Of a stretch of DNA of 46,924 nt, positions 16,129 through 24,079 are shown in pieces. The position numbers were made by a program, and so were the translations under genes. Under the pieces are notes generated by a model. That model made no database searches. It was given only the letters and a program-made list of their open reading frames with translations, and was not told where the DNA came from. Position 1 is the stretch's first letter, and each line of letters begins with the position of its first letter. Source of the DNA: CAYQSU01 sp964420325 (GTDB lineage Bacteria; Pseudomonadota; Alphaproteobacteria; Rhodospirillales; Defluviicoccaceae); assembly GCA_964420325.1 (NCBI GenBank), contig CAYQSU010000020.1, positions 1 through 46,924 of the forward strand, read 5' to 3'.

Positions 16129-17157
16129 ATGCGCGTGCTGCAGGCGATGGCCGGCGCTGCGTTCGGTGGTGCCGAAGCCTTCTTCATGCGGCTGGTGCCC
16201 GCGCTCAGCCGCGCCGGCGTGGAGCAGCGCGTCGTCATCCGCGCCCATGGCCGGCGGAGTGAGGCGCTGGCCCAGGACGGCCTCGAACCGGTCGAGGTTG
16301 CGTTCGGCGGCCCCTTCGATGTCGGCACGCGATGGCGGCTCTGGCGCGAGATCCGCCGGTTCCGCCCGCAGGTGGTGATGACGTGGATGAACCGGGCGAC
16401 CATGCTGTGCCCGCACGGCCCCTTCGTCCACGTCGCCCGGCTCGGCGGCTACTACGACGCCAAGTACTACCGCAAGTGCGATTACCTCGTTGCCAACACC
16501 GAAGACATCGTCGAGCACCTGGTCGAGAGCGGCTTTCCGCGTGACCGCGTCCATCACCTCCCCAACTTCGTCGCCGGCGAACGGGCTCAGCCGGCCGCAC
16601 GGCGACCGCTCTATACGCCCGCGGCGGCGTCGGTGGTGCTGGCGCTCGGGCGCCTGCACCCGAACAAGGGCTTCGACGTGCTGATCCACGCCCTCGCCCA
16701 TCTCCCCGAGGCCTATCTGTGGATCGCCGGCGAGGGCCCGGAGCGCCGAGCGCTCGAGAAGCTGGCGGCAAGGCTCGCGGTCAAGCCGAGGGTGCGCTTC
16801 CTCGGCTGGCGCGACGATGTTCCTTCGCTGCTCGCCGCCTCGGACGTGTTCGTCTGTCCGTCGCGGCACGAACCGCTTGGCAACGTCGTTCTCGAGGCCT
16901 GGGCGCAGGCGGTGCCGGTGGTCGCCGCCGCCAGCCAGGGGCCCGGCGCGCTGATCACCGATCGCAGGAACGGCATCCTGGTGCCGGTCGACGATGCCGT
17001 CACCCTCGCCGACGCCGTCCGCTACGTCCTCAACAACAAGGCGGCGGCGGCACACCTCGCCGCCAACGGCCGGGCGGCCTACGAGGCCGGCTTCACCGAG
17101 GCCCGCGTCGTCGCCCGCTACGTCCAGTTCTTCGCGCAGGTCGCGGAGACGGCCTGA
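16129..17157 (+). CDS. Glycosyltransferase family 4
   Basis: A 342-residue GT-B retaining glycosyltransferase. The N-terminal GGAEAFFMRLVPAL is the acceptor-side glycine-rich loop. GRLHPNKGFD at residues 174-183 begins the donor domain. The catalytic/UDP-binding E-x7-E is at Glu248 and Glu256 (SRHEPLGNVVLE). It should act with the neighbouring GT9 and GT2 enzymes on LPS core or another surface glycan. The TGA stop shares its A with the ATG of the asparagine-synthase-like gene. An inserted hydrophobic segment is not seen, so it is cytosolic or peripheral. Confidence 0.9.
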   Translation: MRVLQAMAGAAFGGAEAFFMRLVPALSRAGVEQRVVIRAHGRRSEALAQDGLEPVEVAFGGPFDVGTRWRLWREIRRFRPQVVMTWMNRATMLCPHGPFVHVARLGGYYDAKYYRKCDYLVANTEDIVEHLVESGFPRDRVHHLPNFVAGERAQPAARRPLYTPAAASVVLALGRLHPNKGFDVLIHALAHLPEAYLWIAGEGPERRALEKLAARLAVKPRVRFLGWRDDVPSLLAASDVFVCPSRHEPLGNVVLEAWAQAVPVVAAASQGPGALITDRRNGILVPVDDAVTLADAVRYVLNNKAAAAHLAANGRAAYEAGFTEARVVARYVQFFAQVAETA

Positions 17158-18968
17158 TGTGCGGCATCGCCGGCGTGATGGCTGTACCCTGCGCCCAGCC
17201 GCTGGCCGCGGTCTTGCAGAAGCTCGCCGACGCACTCGCCCACCGCGGCCCCGACGGCCGCGGCCGCTATCTCGCCGGCAACGTCGGCATGGTCCACACC
17301 CGCCTCGCCGTGGTCGATCTGGAGACCGGTGACCAGCCCCTCTACGCCCAGCCCGAGGACGACACCTCGGGCGAGGCATGGGTCGCCCTGGTCGCCAACG
17401 CCGAGATCTACAACGACCTCGAGGTGCGCGAGCGGCTCGGCCCGAAGCGCTTCGTCACGCGCTCCGACTGCGAATCGCCGCTCCATCTCTATCTCCGTCA
17501 CGGCGAGACCTTCGCCGATCATCTGCGCGGCATGTACGCGATCGCCATCCATGATCCGCGCCTCGGCAAGGGTGAGCCCGGCCGTCTGATCCTCGCCCGC
17601 GACCCGTTCGGCATCAAGCCGTTGTATTACGCGGAGACCAATGCCGGACTCGCCTTCGCCTCCGAGCCGCAGGCGCTGATCGCCGCGGGCATCGTCGATC
17701 CGCTGCTGCGACCGGAGGCCGGCGACGAGCTTCTGCAGCTCCAGTTCACCACCGGCCGGCCGACGCCGTTCGCTGGAATCGAGCGGGTTCTGCCCGGCGA
17801 GACGATCGTCATCGAGGAGGGAGCCATCGTCGCCCGGCGGCGGCGCCCGGCGCTGCCCGGCGGTTCGCCCAGGGCTTTGCCCGAGGAGACCGCGCTCCGC
17901 GAGCTCCGGACCGTGCTCGCCGACAGCGTCCGGCTGCACCAGCGCTCGGACGTGCCCTACGGGCTGTTCCTGTCGGGAGGCGTCGATTCGTCGGTGGTGC
18001 TGGCGATGATGGCCCGGCTCAACGACCGGCCGGTGCTCGCGTTCACCGCCGCTTTCCCGGGCGCGGCCGTGCACGACGAGCGGGAGCAGGCGCGCGTGGT
18101 GGCCGGCGCGGCGGGCGCCCGCCACGTCGAGGTGGAGGTCGGCGAGGGCGACTTCTGGACCCTGATGCCGCGGATCGCCGCGTGCATGGACGATCCGTGC
18201 GCCGACTACGCCGTCCTCCCGTCGTTCAAGCTCGCCGCGGCCGCCCGCGAGGCCGGCATCAAGGTCGTGCTCACCGGCGAAGGCGGCGACGAACTGTTCG
18301 CCGGCTACGGCCGCTATCGCCGCGCGCTTCGGCCGCGGCTTCTCGGCGGCCGGCCGATGCGCTTTCGCGGCATCTTCGACGGCCTCGGCGTGCTCAGGGA
18401 CGGCGGCCGCTGGCGTCTCGGCATCGCCGCCGCCGAAGACGAGGCGAAGCGGCCCGGCCGCACGCCGCTGCAGGTGGCGCAGGCGGTGGACTGCGCCGAC
18501 TGGCTGCCCAACGACCTGCTGGCCAAGCTGGACCGCTGCCTGATGGCCCACGGCGTCGAGGGCCGCGTGCCGCTCATCGATCCGGCCGTCGCCACGTTCG
18601 CCTTTCTCCTCCCCGACGACCACAAGATCGGCGGCGGCATCGGCAAGCGGTTGTTGCGGCGGCTGGTCGAGCGGGAGCTGGCGGCGGCGCGGCCGTTCGC
18701 TCGCAAGCGTGGCTTCACCGTGCCGGTTCAGGCGTGGATCGCGAGCCGGGCGGCGACGCTGGGGCCCCTGGTCGCCGGCGAGCCCGGGGTCGACAACGCC
18801 TGTCGGCCGGGTGCGGCACGGCGCCTGTTCCAGGCTGCCGCCGGCGGCAACCGGCGGCTCGGGCAGGCAGCGTGGACGCTCCTGTTCTATGCCCTCTGGC
18901 ACCGGCGGCATGTGCTCGGGAAGCCGCCGGGGCCGGACATCGAGGCGACCCTGGCCGACCCTGCGTGA
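17157..18968 (+). CDS. Glutamine-hydrolysing asparagine synthase-like amidotransferase
   Basis: A 603-residue two-domain protein. The class-II glutaminase domain starts with nucleophile Cys2 (MCGIAGV) and continues with HRGPDGRG at 29-36. The synthetase domain carries the PP-loop SGGVDSS at 273-279 and later TGEGGDELFAGY. It transfers ammonia from glutamine to an AMP-activated carboxylate. Within a glycosyltransferase cluster such proteins often amidate uronic acids of surface polysaccharides, so this may not be the housekeeping AsnB. The glutaminase oxyanion-hole motif usually read as NGEIYN is NAEIYN here (81-86). Start chosen because Cys must be residue 2. Confidence 0.9.
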   Translation: MCGIAGVMAVPCAQPLAAVLQKLADALAHRGPDGRGRYLAGNVGMVHTRLAVVDLETGDQPLYAQPEDDTSGEAWVALVANAEIYNDLEVRERLGPKRFVTRSDCESPLHLYLRHGETFADHLRGMYAIAIHDPRLGKGEPGRLILARDPFGIKPLYYAETNAGLAFASEPQALIAAGIVDPLLRPEAGDELLQLQFTTGRPTPFAGIERVLPGETIVIEEGAIVARRRRPALPGGSPRALPEETALRELRTVLADSVRLHQRSDVPYGLFLSGGVDSSVVLAMMARLNDRPVLAFTAAFPGAAVHDEREQARVVAGAAGARHVEVEVGEGDFWTLMPRIAACMDDPCADYAVLPSFKLAAAAREAGIKVVLTGEGGDELFAGYGRYRRALRPRLLGGRPMRFRGIFDGLGVLRDGGRWRLGIAAAEDEAKRPGRTPLQVAQAVDCADWLPNDLLAKLDRCLMAHGVEGRVPLIDPAVATFAFLLPDDHKIGGGIGKRLLRRLVERELAAARPFARKRGFTVPVQAWIASRAATLGPLVAGEPGVDNACRPGAARRLFQAAAGGNRRLGQAAWTLLFYALWHRRHVLGKPPGPDIEATLADPA

Positions 18969-18978
18969 GGAGACGATC

Positions 18979-19818
18979 GTGGACCACTTCATCGCCGACG
19001 ACGGTCAACGGATCCACGTGAGCGTCACCGGCGCTGGCCCGCCGCTGGTCCTGCTCCACGAATGGGCGTCGAGCCATCAGGTTTGGCGGCCGGTGGCGAA
19101 ACGGCTCGAGCATGGCTTTCGGGTCTTCGCCTGGGACGCCCGCGGTCACGGCGGCCACGCCCTCGAAGGCCAGGATGCGGTGACGGTCGGCCGCATGGCC
19201 CGCGACCTCGCCAAGCTGCTCGACCATTACCGCCTCGATCGCCCGGTCGTCGTCGGCCATTCGATGGGCGCGCTGACGCTCTGGGAGTATATCGGCCGAT
19301 ACGGCTGCACGCGACTGGGCCGGCTCTGCATCGTCGACCAGTCGCCGCGGCTGATCACCGACGCCGACTGGCGCCTCGGCATCAACGGCGACTGGCCGGC
19401 GGACCGGGACGCGCAGTTCGTCCAGAACATGGAGACCGACTTCGTCGAGACCGTGGTCAAGCTGGTGGCGCTCGGCAAGAACGAGCGGGCCAGACGGCGC
19501 TTCCTGGACCCCAAGGACGGGCTGTGGCGGCTCCGCGCCTACCTCGAGACGCTGGAGCCCGCGCCTCTGATCCAGATCTGGAGGAGCCTCGCCGCCGCCG
19601 ACTACCGGCCGGTGCTGCCGACCATCGACGTGCCGACGCTGCTCGTCTACGCCACCGAGAGCAACTACTACGGCGTCGAGACCGGCGAGTACGTCCGGCG
19701 GTCGATTCCGGACGCGCGCCTCGAGGTCTACGACGGCGCCGATCACCTGCCGCACGTCGCCGATCCCGAGCGATTTGCTCGCGACCTCCGGACGTTCGCC
19801 GGCGTTGCCGCCGGCTGA
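18979..19818 (+). CDS. Alpha/beta-fold hydrolase
   Basis: A 279-residue hydrolase with an N-terminal beta-strand and the HEWASSH oxyanion region. The nucleophile elbow is GHSMG at residues 93-97 (Ser95), with AWDARGHG before it. A C-terminal DGADHLPHV supplies the catalytic His. There is no signal peptide, so it is cytosolic. It is the last gene of the plus-strand polysaccharide cluster, starting with GTG 10 bp after the amidotransferase stop and preceded by GAGGAG. The substrate is unknown. Homologues are annotated as haloperoxidase- or esterase-like. A longer upstream frame overlapping the previous gene is not used. Confidence 0.85.
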   Translation: MDHFIADDGQRIHVSVTGAGPPLVLLHEWASSHQVWRPVAKRLEHGFRVFAWDARGHGGHALEGQDAVTVGRMARDLAKLLDHYRLDRPVVVGHSMGALTLWEYIGRYGCTRLGRLCIVDQSPRLITDADWRLGINGDWPADRDAQFVQNMETDFVETVVKLVALGKNERARRRFLDPKDGLWRLRAYLETLEPAPLIQIWRSLAAADYRPVLPTIDVPTLLVYATESNYYGVETGEYVRRSIPDARLEVYDGADHLPHVADPERFARDLRTFAGVAAG

Positions 19819-19852
19819 CGGGTGCGGCCCGGCAAGGATTTACCCGTAATAA

Positions 19853-19881
19853 TTGCAATTATCCCTTGATCCGGGTATGAT
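19853..19881 (+). promoter_or_regulatory. Strong sigma70-like promoter with overlapping 14-bp palindrome
   Basis: TTGCAA at 19853-19858, a 17-bp spacer and TATGAT at 19876-19881, close to consensus. The -35 box is embedded in the perfect palindrome ATAATTGCAATTAT (19849-19862), an obvious candidate operator. It drives the secreted six-cysteine protein gene about 70 bp downstream. Confidence 0.65.
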
Positions 19882-19953
19882 GCGCTGCACGCGCGACCGC
19901 CGGTCTCGGACCGGCCGAGGCCGCGCCGAAGGGACACTGAACCGGAGGAGGCC

Positions 19954-20847
19954 ATGCACGGACTGTCGACCAGGCTCGCCGGCCTGTTGGCCGCGGCCGC
20001 GCTGATGCCGCTGGCGGGCGTCGCGCTCGCCGGCCAGCAACCCTACGTCGCTTACGTCGGCGACGACCAGGCGGTGCCGAGCTTCTACACCAGCGAGAAG
20101 CATCGTCAGTTCCTGCATGCCAACACCGCTCCGGTCTACGACGTCGAGACCTGGACCTCCCAGCACCCCGCCAACGCTCCCGAGGTGTGCGACGCCTCCG
20201 GGACCGCAATGACCAACGCCAACGCGCTGACGCCGCACGGCAATGCCGGCTGGTACCAGTGGGCCATCGTGCTGCCGATGAAGCCGCGGGGCAATCTCGC
20301 CATCGCCATCCAGTGCGGCGTCCTCAAAGACAACGCGCGTCTGTTCCTCGGCACCGCCGCCATCACGCTCTGTGCGGGCGAGATGGGCGAGCGGCTCGGC
20401 AACGGCTTCTGCAGCGGCGCCGCCACCGTCGCCGGCAACAACCCGGTGAACGCCGGGTGGCTTCCGAAGATCCAGGCGATCGCGGTGCCCGGCCCGCACA
20501 ACTCCTTCATCCCGTTCACGATGACGGCGTACCGCGCGGTCGGATCCCATGGCCTGAGCACGGCCGCGGGCGGCAAGCTGACGAACTCGGCGTCGCTGCA
20601 GGTGCTCGACGGCAGCGACAACCGCACCCGGGTGGTGCTCAAGGCCTGCCAGGACAAGTCCGTTCTGGTCAAGATCCCGGTCGCCGGCCAGGTCAACGCC
20701 CTGGGCGAGGTGGAAGCGGACCTCGAGGGCGGCGACGTCGTCCTGGTCAGGATGACGGTGCCGAAGGGCCACTCGATGGACCTCTACTGCCACCGCCACT
20801 CGCTGCGCATCGAAGGCAACGGCGACCCCCAGACCCTCCTGCCGTAG
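19954..20847 (+). CDS. Secreted protein of unknown function, six cysteines
   Basis: A 297-residue protein with a clear Sec signal peptide (hydrophobic 8-26, cleavage near VALAGQQ). The mature part has six Cys (in VCDA, QCGV, LCAG, FCSG, ACQD and YCHR contexts), enough for three disulfides. It is rich in Gly, Asn and beta-prone stretches such as YQWAIVLPM and SFIPFTMTAYRA. I recognise no catalytic motif and no family. GGAGGAG precedes the ATG. A strong promoter with an embedded palindrome drives it. It converges on the beta-propeller gene. Location is periplasmic or extracellular. Confidence 0.7.
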   Translation: MHGLSTRLAGLLAAAALMPLAGVALAGQQPYVAYVGDDQAVPSFYTSEKHRQFLHANTAPVYDVETWTSQHPANAPEVCDASGTAMTNANALTPHGNAGWYQWAIVLPMKPRGNLAIAIQCGVLKDNARLFLGTAAITLCAGEMGERLGNGFCSGAATVAGNNPVNAGWLPKIQAIAVPGPHNSFIPFTMTAYRAVGSHGLSTAAGGKLTNSASLQVLDGSDNRTRVVLKACQDKSVLVKIPVAGQVNALGEVEADLEGGDVVLVRMTVPKGHSMDLYCHRHSLRIEGNGDPQTLLP

Positions 20848-20913
20848 CGCGCCTTCGCGGACAGCACTCCCCGGAGACGGCCCTCCGTCACCGGCAGTAC
20901 GGACGGCGCTCGG

Positions 20914-22092
20914 CTAATGCCCGCCGAGATCGTTCCACTCCGGCAGCAGCACGATGCTGTTGGGGTTGAACCCGGCGTTCTTCAGGGTGCCCATGCTGGC
21001 CACGACCTGCATGGCCTCGAGGTCGACGACCGTGACCGAGCCCTCGCTCATCCCCGGCAGATTGAGAAGCGCGTTCTGCACGAAGCCGAACCGGCCGTCC
21101 TTGGTGAGCGCCACGTGGTGGGCGCCCTCGGCGGCCGGCAGGCTTGTGATCAGCGCGGGCGCCATCGGCCCCTTCGACAGATCGAAGACGTGCAGGTGGC
21201 CGGGCTTCGCCGTCGTCACGTAGAGCCGGTCGACCGCCTGATTGAAGTACATCTCGAGCGGCACGCCGATGTTCATCGGGTTGAAGTCGAAGACCTGGGC
21301 CGCGTCGAAGTCCCGCGTCTCCGGATTCCAGCGCAGCGCCCACAGGCTGCCGCCGAACATGTTGGTGCTGTAGATCACCGGCGGGTTCGATCCGGGCACG
21401 CGCAGCAGTTCGACCGGCGCTTCGCCGGCCTTTCCTGGCTTGTTGGACAGCCGGATGCGCCTCAGCTCCCTGCCGGTGCTGGCCTCGACCACGATCACCT
21501 CGTCGCGGACGTCCTTGAGATCGCCGCTGACCGTGCTGGTGACGATGATCCGATCGACCTCGTCGACGACGGCGAGACCGTGCGGATACGAGTCGGGCAG
21601 CTCGACGACGCGCTTCACCGTGTCCGTCGCCACGTCGCCTTCGATGTAGCGGGCGGACATCATGCAGGTGATGTACCAGGTTCGATTGTCGGCGGTGAAG
21701 ATGACGTCCTCGCCGAGCCTGCAGTCCGGCAACTCGACGCGCCTGAGCCGGTAGGGATAGCGGTCGAGATCGAAGACGTGCAGCACCGACTGGCCGAGGG
21801 CCGTGAGATAGGCCTTGCGCTGCTCGCGGTCATAGAAGATGTGATGGGCGACGAGATCAGGCGGCAGCGGGATGTCCATCAGGATGGTGCCGAACGCCGG
21901 CGAGTCGGGATCGACGTCGATGACGGCGATGCCTTCCCGGCGCGGCGTCTCGCCGCCGAGCTTCAACGCCTTCAGCGATTCGGGCGTCTTGCTCTCGTAG
22001 TTCATCATGGCGAGGATCTCGGCCTCCGCCGGCACCGCCCACAGCAGTGCGGCGCCGACCGGCAGGACGGACCAAATGCGATGCTTTTTCAT
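20914..22092 (-). CDS. Periplasmic YncE-like beta-propeller protein
   Basis: A 392-residue protein with a Lys-rich Sec signal peptide (MKKHRIWSVLPVGAALLWAV, cleavage after AEA). The mature part contains repeating four-stranded blades typical of YncE/lactonase propellers: HHIFYDREQRKAYLTAL, YPHGLAVVDEVDRIIVTS, VDRLYVTTAKPGHLHVFDL and GAHHVALTKDGRFGFVQN. Several His-containing blade starts could bind metal, as in copper-dependent methanethiol oxidase (SBP56/MtoX), but the match is not good enough to claim. A strong AGGGAGGG ribosome-binding site precedes the ATG. It is divergent from the cupredoxin-like gene, sharing an AT-rich promoter region with it. Confidence 0.8.
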   Translation of the reverse strand: MKKHRIWSVLPVGAALLWAVPAEAEILAMMNYESKTPESLKALKLGGETPRREGIAVIDVDPDSPAFGTILMDIPLPPDLVAHHIFYDREQRKAYLTALGQSVLHVFDLDRYPYRLRRVELPDCRLGEDVIFTADNRTWYITCMMSARYIEGDVATDTVKRVVELPDSYPHGLAVVDEVDRIIVTSTVSGDLKDVRDEVIVVEASTGRELRRIRLSNKPGKAGEAPVELLRVPGSNPPVIYSTNMFGGSLWALRWNPETRDFDAAQVFDFNPMNIGVPLEMYFNQAVDRLYVTTAKPGHLHVFDLSKGPMAPALITSLPAAEGAHHVALTKDGRFGFVQNALLNLPGMSEGSVTVVDLEAMQVVASMGTLKNAGFNPNSIVLLPEWNDLGGH

Positions 22093-22139
22093 CGACTTCC
22101 CTCCCTTCGTGTTCTAAGCTTGTCGCGATTGATCGCGAG

Positions 22140-22156
22140 TAATAATTATTATAGCA
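22140..22156 (-). promoter_or_regulatory. Extended -10 promoter within AT-rich palindrome (beta-propeller gene)
   Basis: On the minus strand TGCTATAAT (complement of 22148-22156) is a perfect extended -10. It overlaps the perfect palindrome TAATAATTATTA (22140-22151). No good -35 is visible. The predicted transcript starts near 22141 with a leader of about 50 nt. The palindrome resembles that upstream of the 19954 gene and may bind the same regulator. The plus-strand gene starts just 7 bp beyond the palindrome. Confidence 0.55.
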
Positions 22157-22158
22157 CG

Positions 22159-22536
22159 ATGCCGCAGCGGCGTATACTTTGGGCAAGCCGGCGCCGCACG
22201 TTGATCGGCGCGCTCGCCTTCTGCCTATGGTGGCCGCCGCGGGGCGACGTCCACGCCGACGAGACGAGGCGGTTCTCGGTCGCCGTCCGGGGCGGCCGCG
22301 TCGCCGACGAGCAGCGAACGCTGCGGGTCCGCGAGGGGGATCGCGTCGAGATCGCGTTCACCAGCGACCGCGCGCTCTTGCTGCATCTGCATGGCATCGA
22401 CATCGAGACGACGGTAACGCCCGGGCGGCCGGGAGTTATGGCGTTCGATGCCGCCGTCACCGGCCGGTTCCCGGTCGAGGCCCACAACGGCGGCGGCCGC
22501 GGCGGCCTCGTCTACGTCGAGATCCATCCGCGCTAG
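22159..22536 (+). CDS. Cupredoxin-like periplasmic protein (FedA-like)
   Basis: A 125-residue protein. A twin-Arg-containing N-terminus (RRRTLIGALAFCLWW) acts as signal peptide or anchor. It is followed by a single cupredoxin-like beta-sandwich: LRVREGDRVEIAFTSD, then LLLHLHGIDIE, GVMAFDAAVTGRFPVEAHN and a closing VYVEIHPR. The HLHG and VEAH histidines are candidate metal ligands, but no Cys ligand is present in the mature domain. Homologues sit next to membrane proteins annotated FedB/fenitrothion hydrolase, as here. The ATG has no Shine-Dalgarno sequence and lies 7 bp after an AT-rich palindrome, so the mRNA may be leaderless. No alternative internal start preserves the signal. Confidence 0.72.
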   Translation: MPQRRILWASRRRTLIGALAFCLWWPPRGDVHADETRRFSVAVRGGRVADEQRTLRVREGDRVEIAFTSDRALLLHLHGIDIETTVTPGRPGVMAFDAAVTGRFPVEAHNGGGRGGLVYVEIHPR

Positions 22537-22546
22537 GGGACTTGGT

Positions 22547-23995
22547 ATGACCGGTCGCGCCGCCGTCGCCGCCGCAGCGATGGCCGCGGCTCTCTGCATC
22601 GCCGCGCCGCCGGCCGGCGCGCACGCCTTCGGACAGCGCTACGACCTGCCATTGCCGCTCTGGCTCTACACCACCGGCGCCGGAGCGACGGTCGGGCTGT
22701 CGTTCGCCGTCATCGCCCTGTTCCTCCGCCCCGGGGTCGGTGATCGGCATCTGCCGTCGGTCGATCTGCTGCGCCTTCCGGCCCTCCGCTGGCTCGGCGA
22801 CGGCTGGGTGGCATCGGCGGCGGAAGCGGTCTCCGTCGCCCTCTTCGCCCTCGTCCTCGCCGCCTGCTTCATCGGCGATCCCGAGCCGTTCGACAACGTG
22901 GCGCCCACCTTCGTATGGGTCGTGTGGTGGGTCGGGCTGGCGTTCGTGTCGGCGCTGGCGGGAAACCTCTGGGACCTGGTGAACCCGTGGCGCATCCTGT
23001 TTCGTTGGGCCGAGAGGCGCCTCGGCGCCGGCCGCGCGCGCCGCCCCTATCCCGCCCGCCTCGGCCACTGGCCGGCGGTGGTGCTGTTCCTCGCCTTCGC
23101 CTGGATGGAGCTCATCTCCGAGGGCGCCGAGAAGCCTCGCACGCTCGGCGTTCTGATCGTCGCCTATTCGGCGATCACCTGGTGGGGCATGGCGCGCTTC
23201 GGCTGCGAGACCTGGCTCCGCCACGGCGAGGTCTTCTCGGTCGCCTTCGGCGTCCTCGCCCGCTTCGCGCCGCTCGCCGGCGGCGGCGGCAGGCTGAGGC
23301 TCAGGCTGCCGTCGAGCGGACTTGTAACCGACCGCCCGATCTCCCTGTCCTGCATCTGCTTCGTTCTCCTCATGCTCACCACCGTCACCTTCGACGGCAT
23401 CCTGGAGACGCCGTTCTGGCAGTCGGTGCTGGCCTGGGTGTCCGAAAGCCGGGCGCTCAGGGGGCCGTTGGTCGTCCTGCAGCGCGCCGGCGTCGATCTG
23501 CTCGTCCTCCTCGAGACCCTTGCCCTGCTTGTCCTTCCCGGCGTGTTCGCGGCCGTCTATCTGGCGGTGAGCCGGCTGATCGCCGCCGCCGGCGGCGGGC
23601 GGCTGGCGGTTTCCGCCGTCGCCGGTCATTTCGTGCTGACGCTGGTGCCGATCGCCATCGCCTATCACCTGTCGCACTATCTCTCCTACCTGCTGATCGC
23701 CGGCCAGGGCATCATCCCGCTCGCCTCCGACCCGTTCGGCTTCGGCTGGGACCTGTTCGGCACCGGGAGCCACCGCATCGACCTCGGCATCGTCACTGCG
23801 AAAACGGTGTGGTGGGTGGCGGTGTCGGCGATCGTCGCCGGCCACGTCGTCGCCGTCCTCCTCGCCCACGTCATCGCGCTCCGCGTGTTTCCGACGCCCC
23901 GCCGGGCGCTGCTGAGCCAGCTGCCGATGCTGGTGCTGATGGTCGGCTACACGATGCTGAGCCTGTGGATCCTCTCCCAGCCGATCGTCGCCTGA
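22547..23995 (+). CDS. Polytopic membrane protein, FedB-like
   Basis: A 482-residue inner-membrane protein. A signal-like N-terminus (MTGRAAVAAAAMAAALCIA, then AGAHAFGQRYDLPLPLWLY) is followed by about ten hydrophobic helices. The HAxxxRYDLPLPL opening is what I remember from proteins annotated as fenitrothion hydrolase FedB. That function was reported for one Burkholderia plasmid system and should not be assumed here. Conserved His in TM helices (GHFVLTLVPIAIAYHLSHYLSYL) could bind heme or metal. It begins 10 bp after the cupredoxin-like gene with AGGGGA as RBS, so the two probably work together. The native substrate is unknown. Confidence 0.75.
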   Translation: MTGRAAVAAAAMAAALCIAAPPAGAHAFGQRYDLPLPLWLYTTGAGATVGLSFAVIALFLRPGVGDRHLPSVDLLRLPALRWLGDGWVASAAEAVSVALFALVLAACFIGDPEPFDNVAPTFVWVVWWVGLAFVSALAGNLWDLVNPWRILFRWAERRLGAGRARRPYPARLGHWPAVVLFLAFAWMELISEGAEKPRTLGVLIVAYSAITWWGMARFGCETWLRHGEVFSVAFGVLARFAPLAGGGGRLRLRLPSSGLVTDRPISLSCICFVLLMLTTVTFDGILETPFWQSVLAWVSESRALRGPLVVLQRAGVDLLVLLETLALLVLPGVFAAVYLAVSRLIAAAGGGRLAVSAVAGHFVLTLVPIAIAYHLSHYLSYLLIAGQGIIPLASDPFGFGWDLFGTGSHRIDLGIVTAKTVWWVAVSAIVAGHVVAVLLAHVIALRVFPTPRRALLSQLPMLVLMVGYTMLSLWILSQPIVA

Positions 23996-24079
23996 GCGGC
24001 CTCGCCGCCCTGCCTCGCCACCCTGCCTCGCCACCCTGCGTTGAGGGCGGGGCGGAGATCTGGTAGCCTCGAACACGTC

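Noticed and set aside
17157..18968. Housekeeping asparagine synthetase.
   Set aside because: It cannot be excluded, but it is translationally coupled to glycosyltransferases and has an altered glutaminase motif, so a polysaccharide-modifying role is preferred.
24008..24038. Short tandem repeat considered as a regulatory or CRISPR-like element.
   Set aside because: Only two copies of a 13-bp GC-rich unit without spacers. This is simple sequence slippage.
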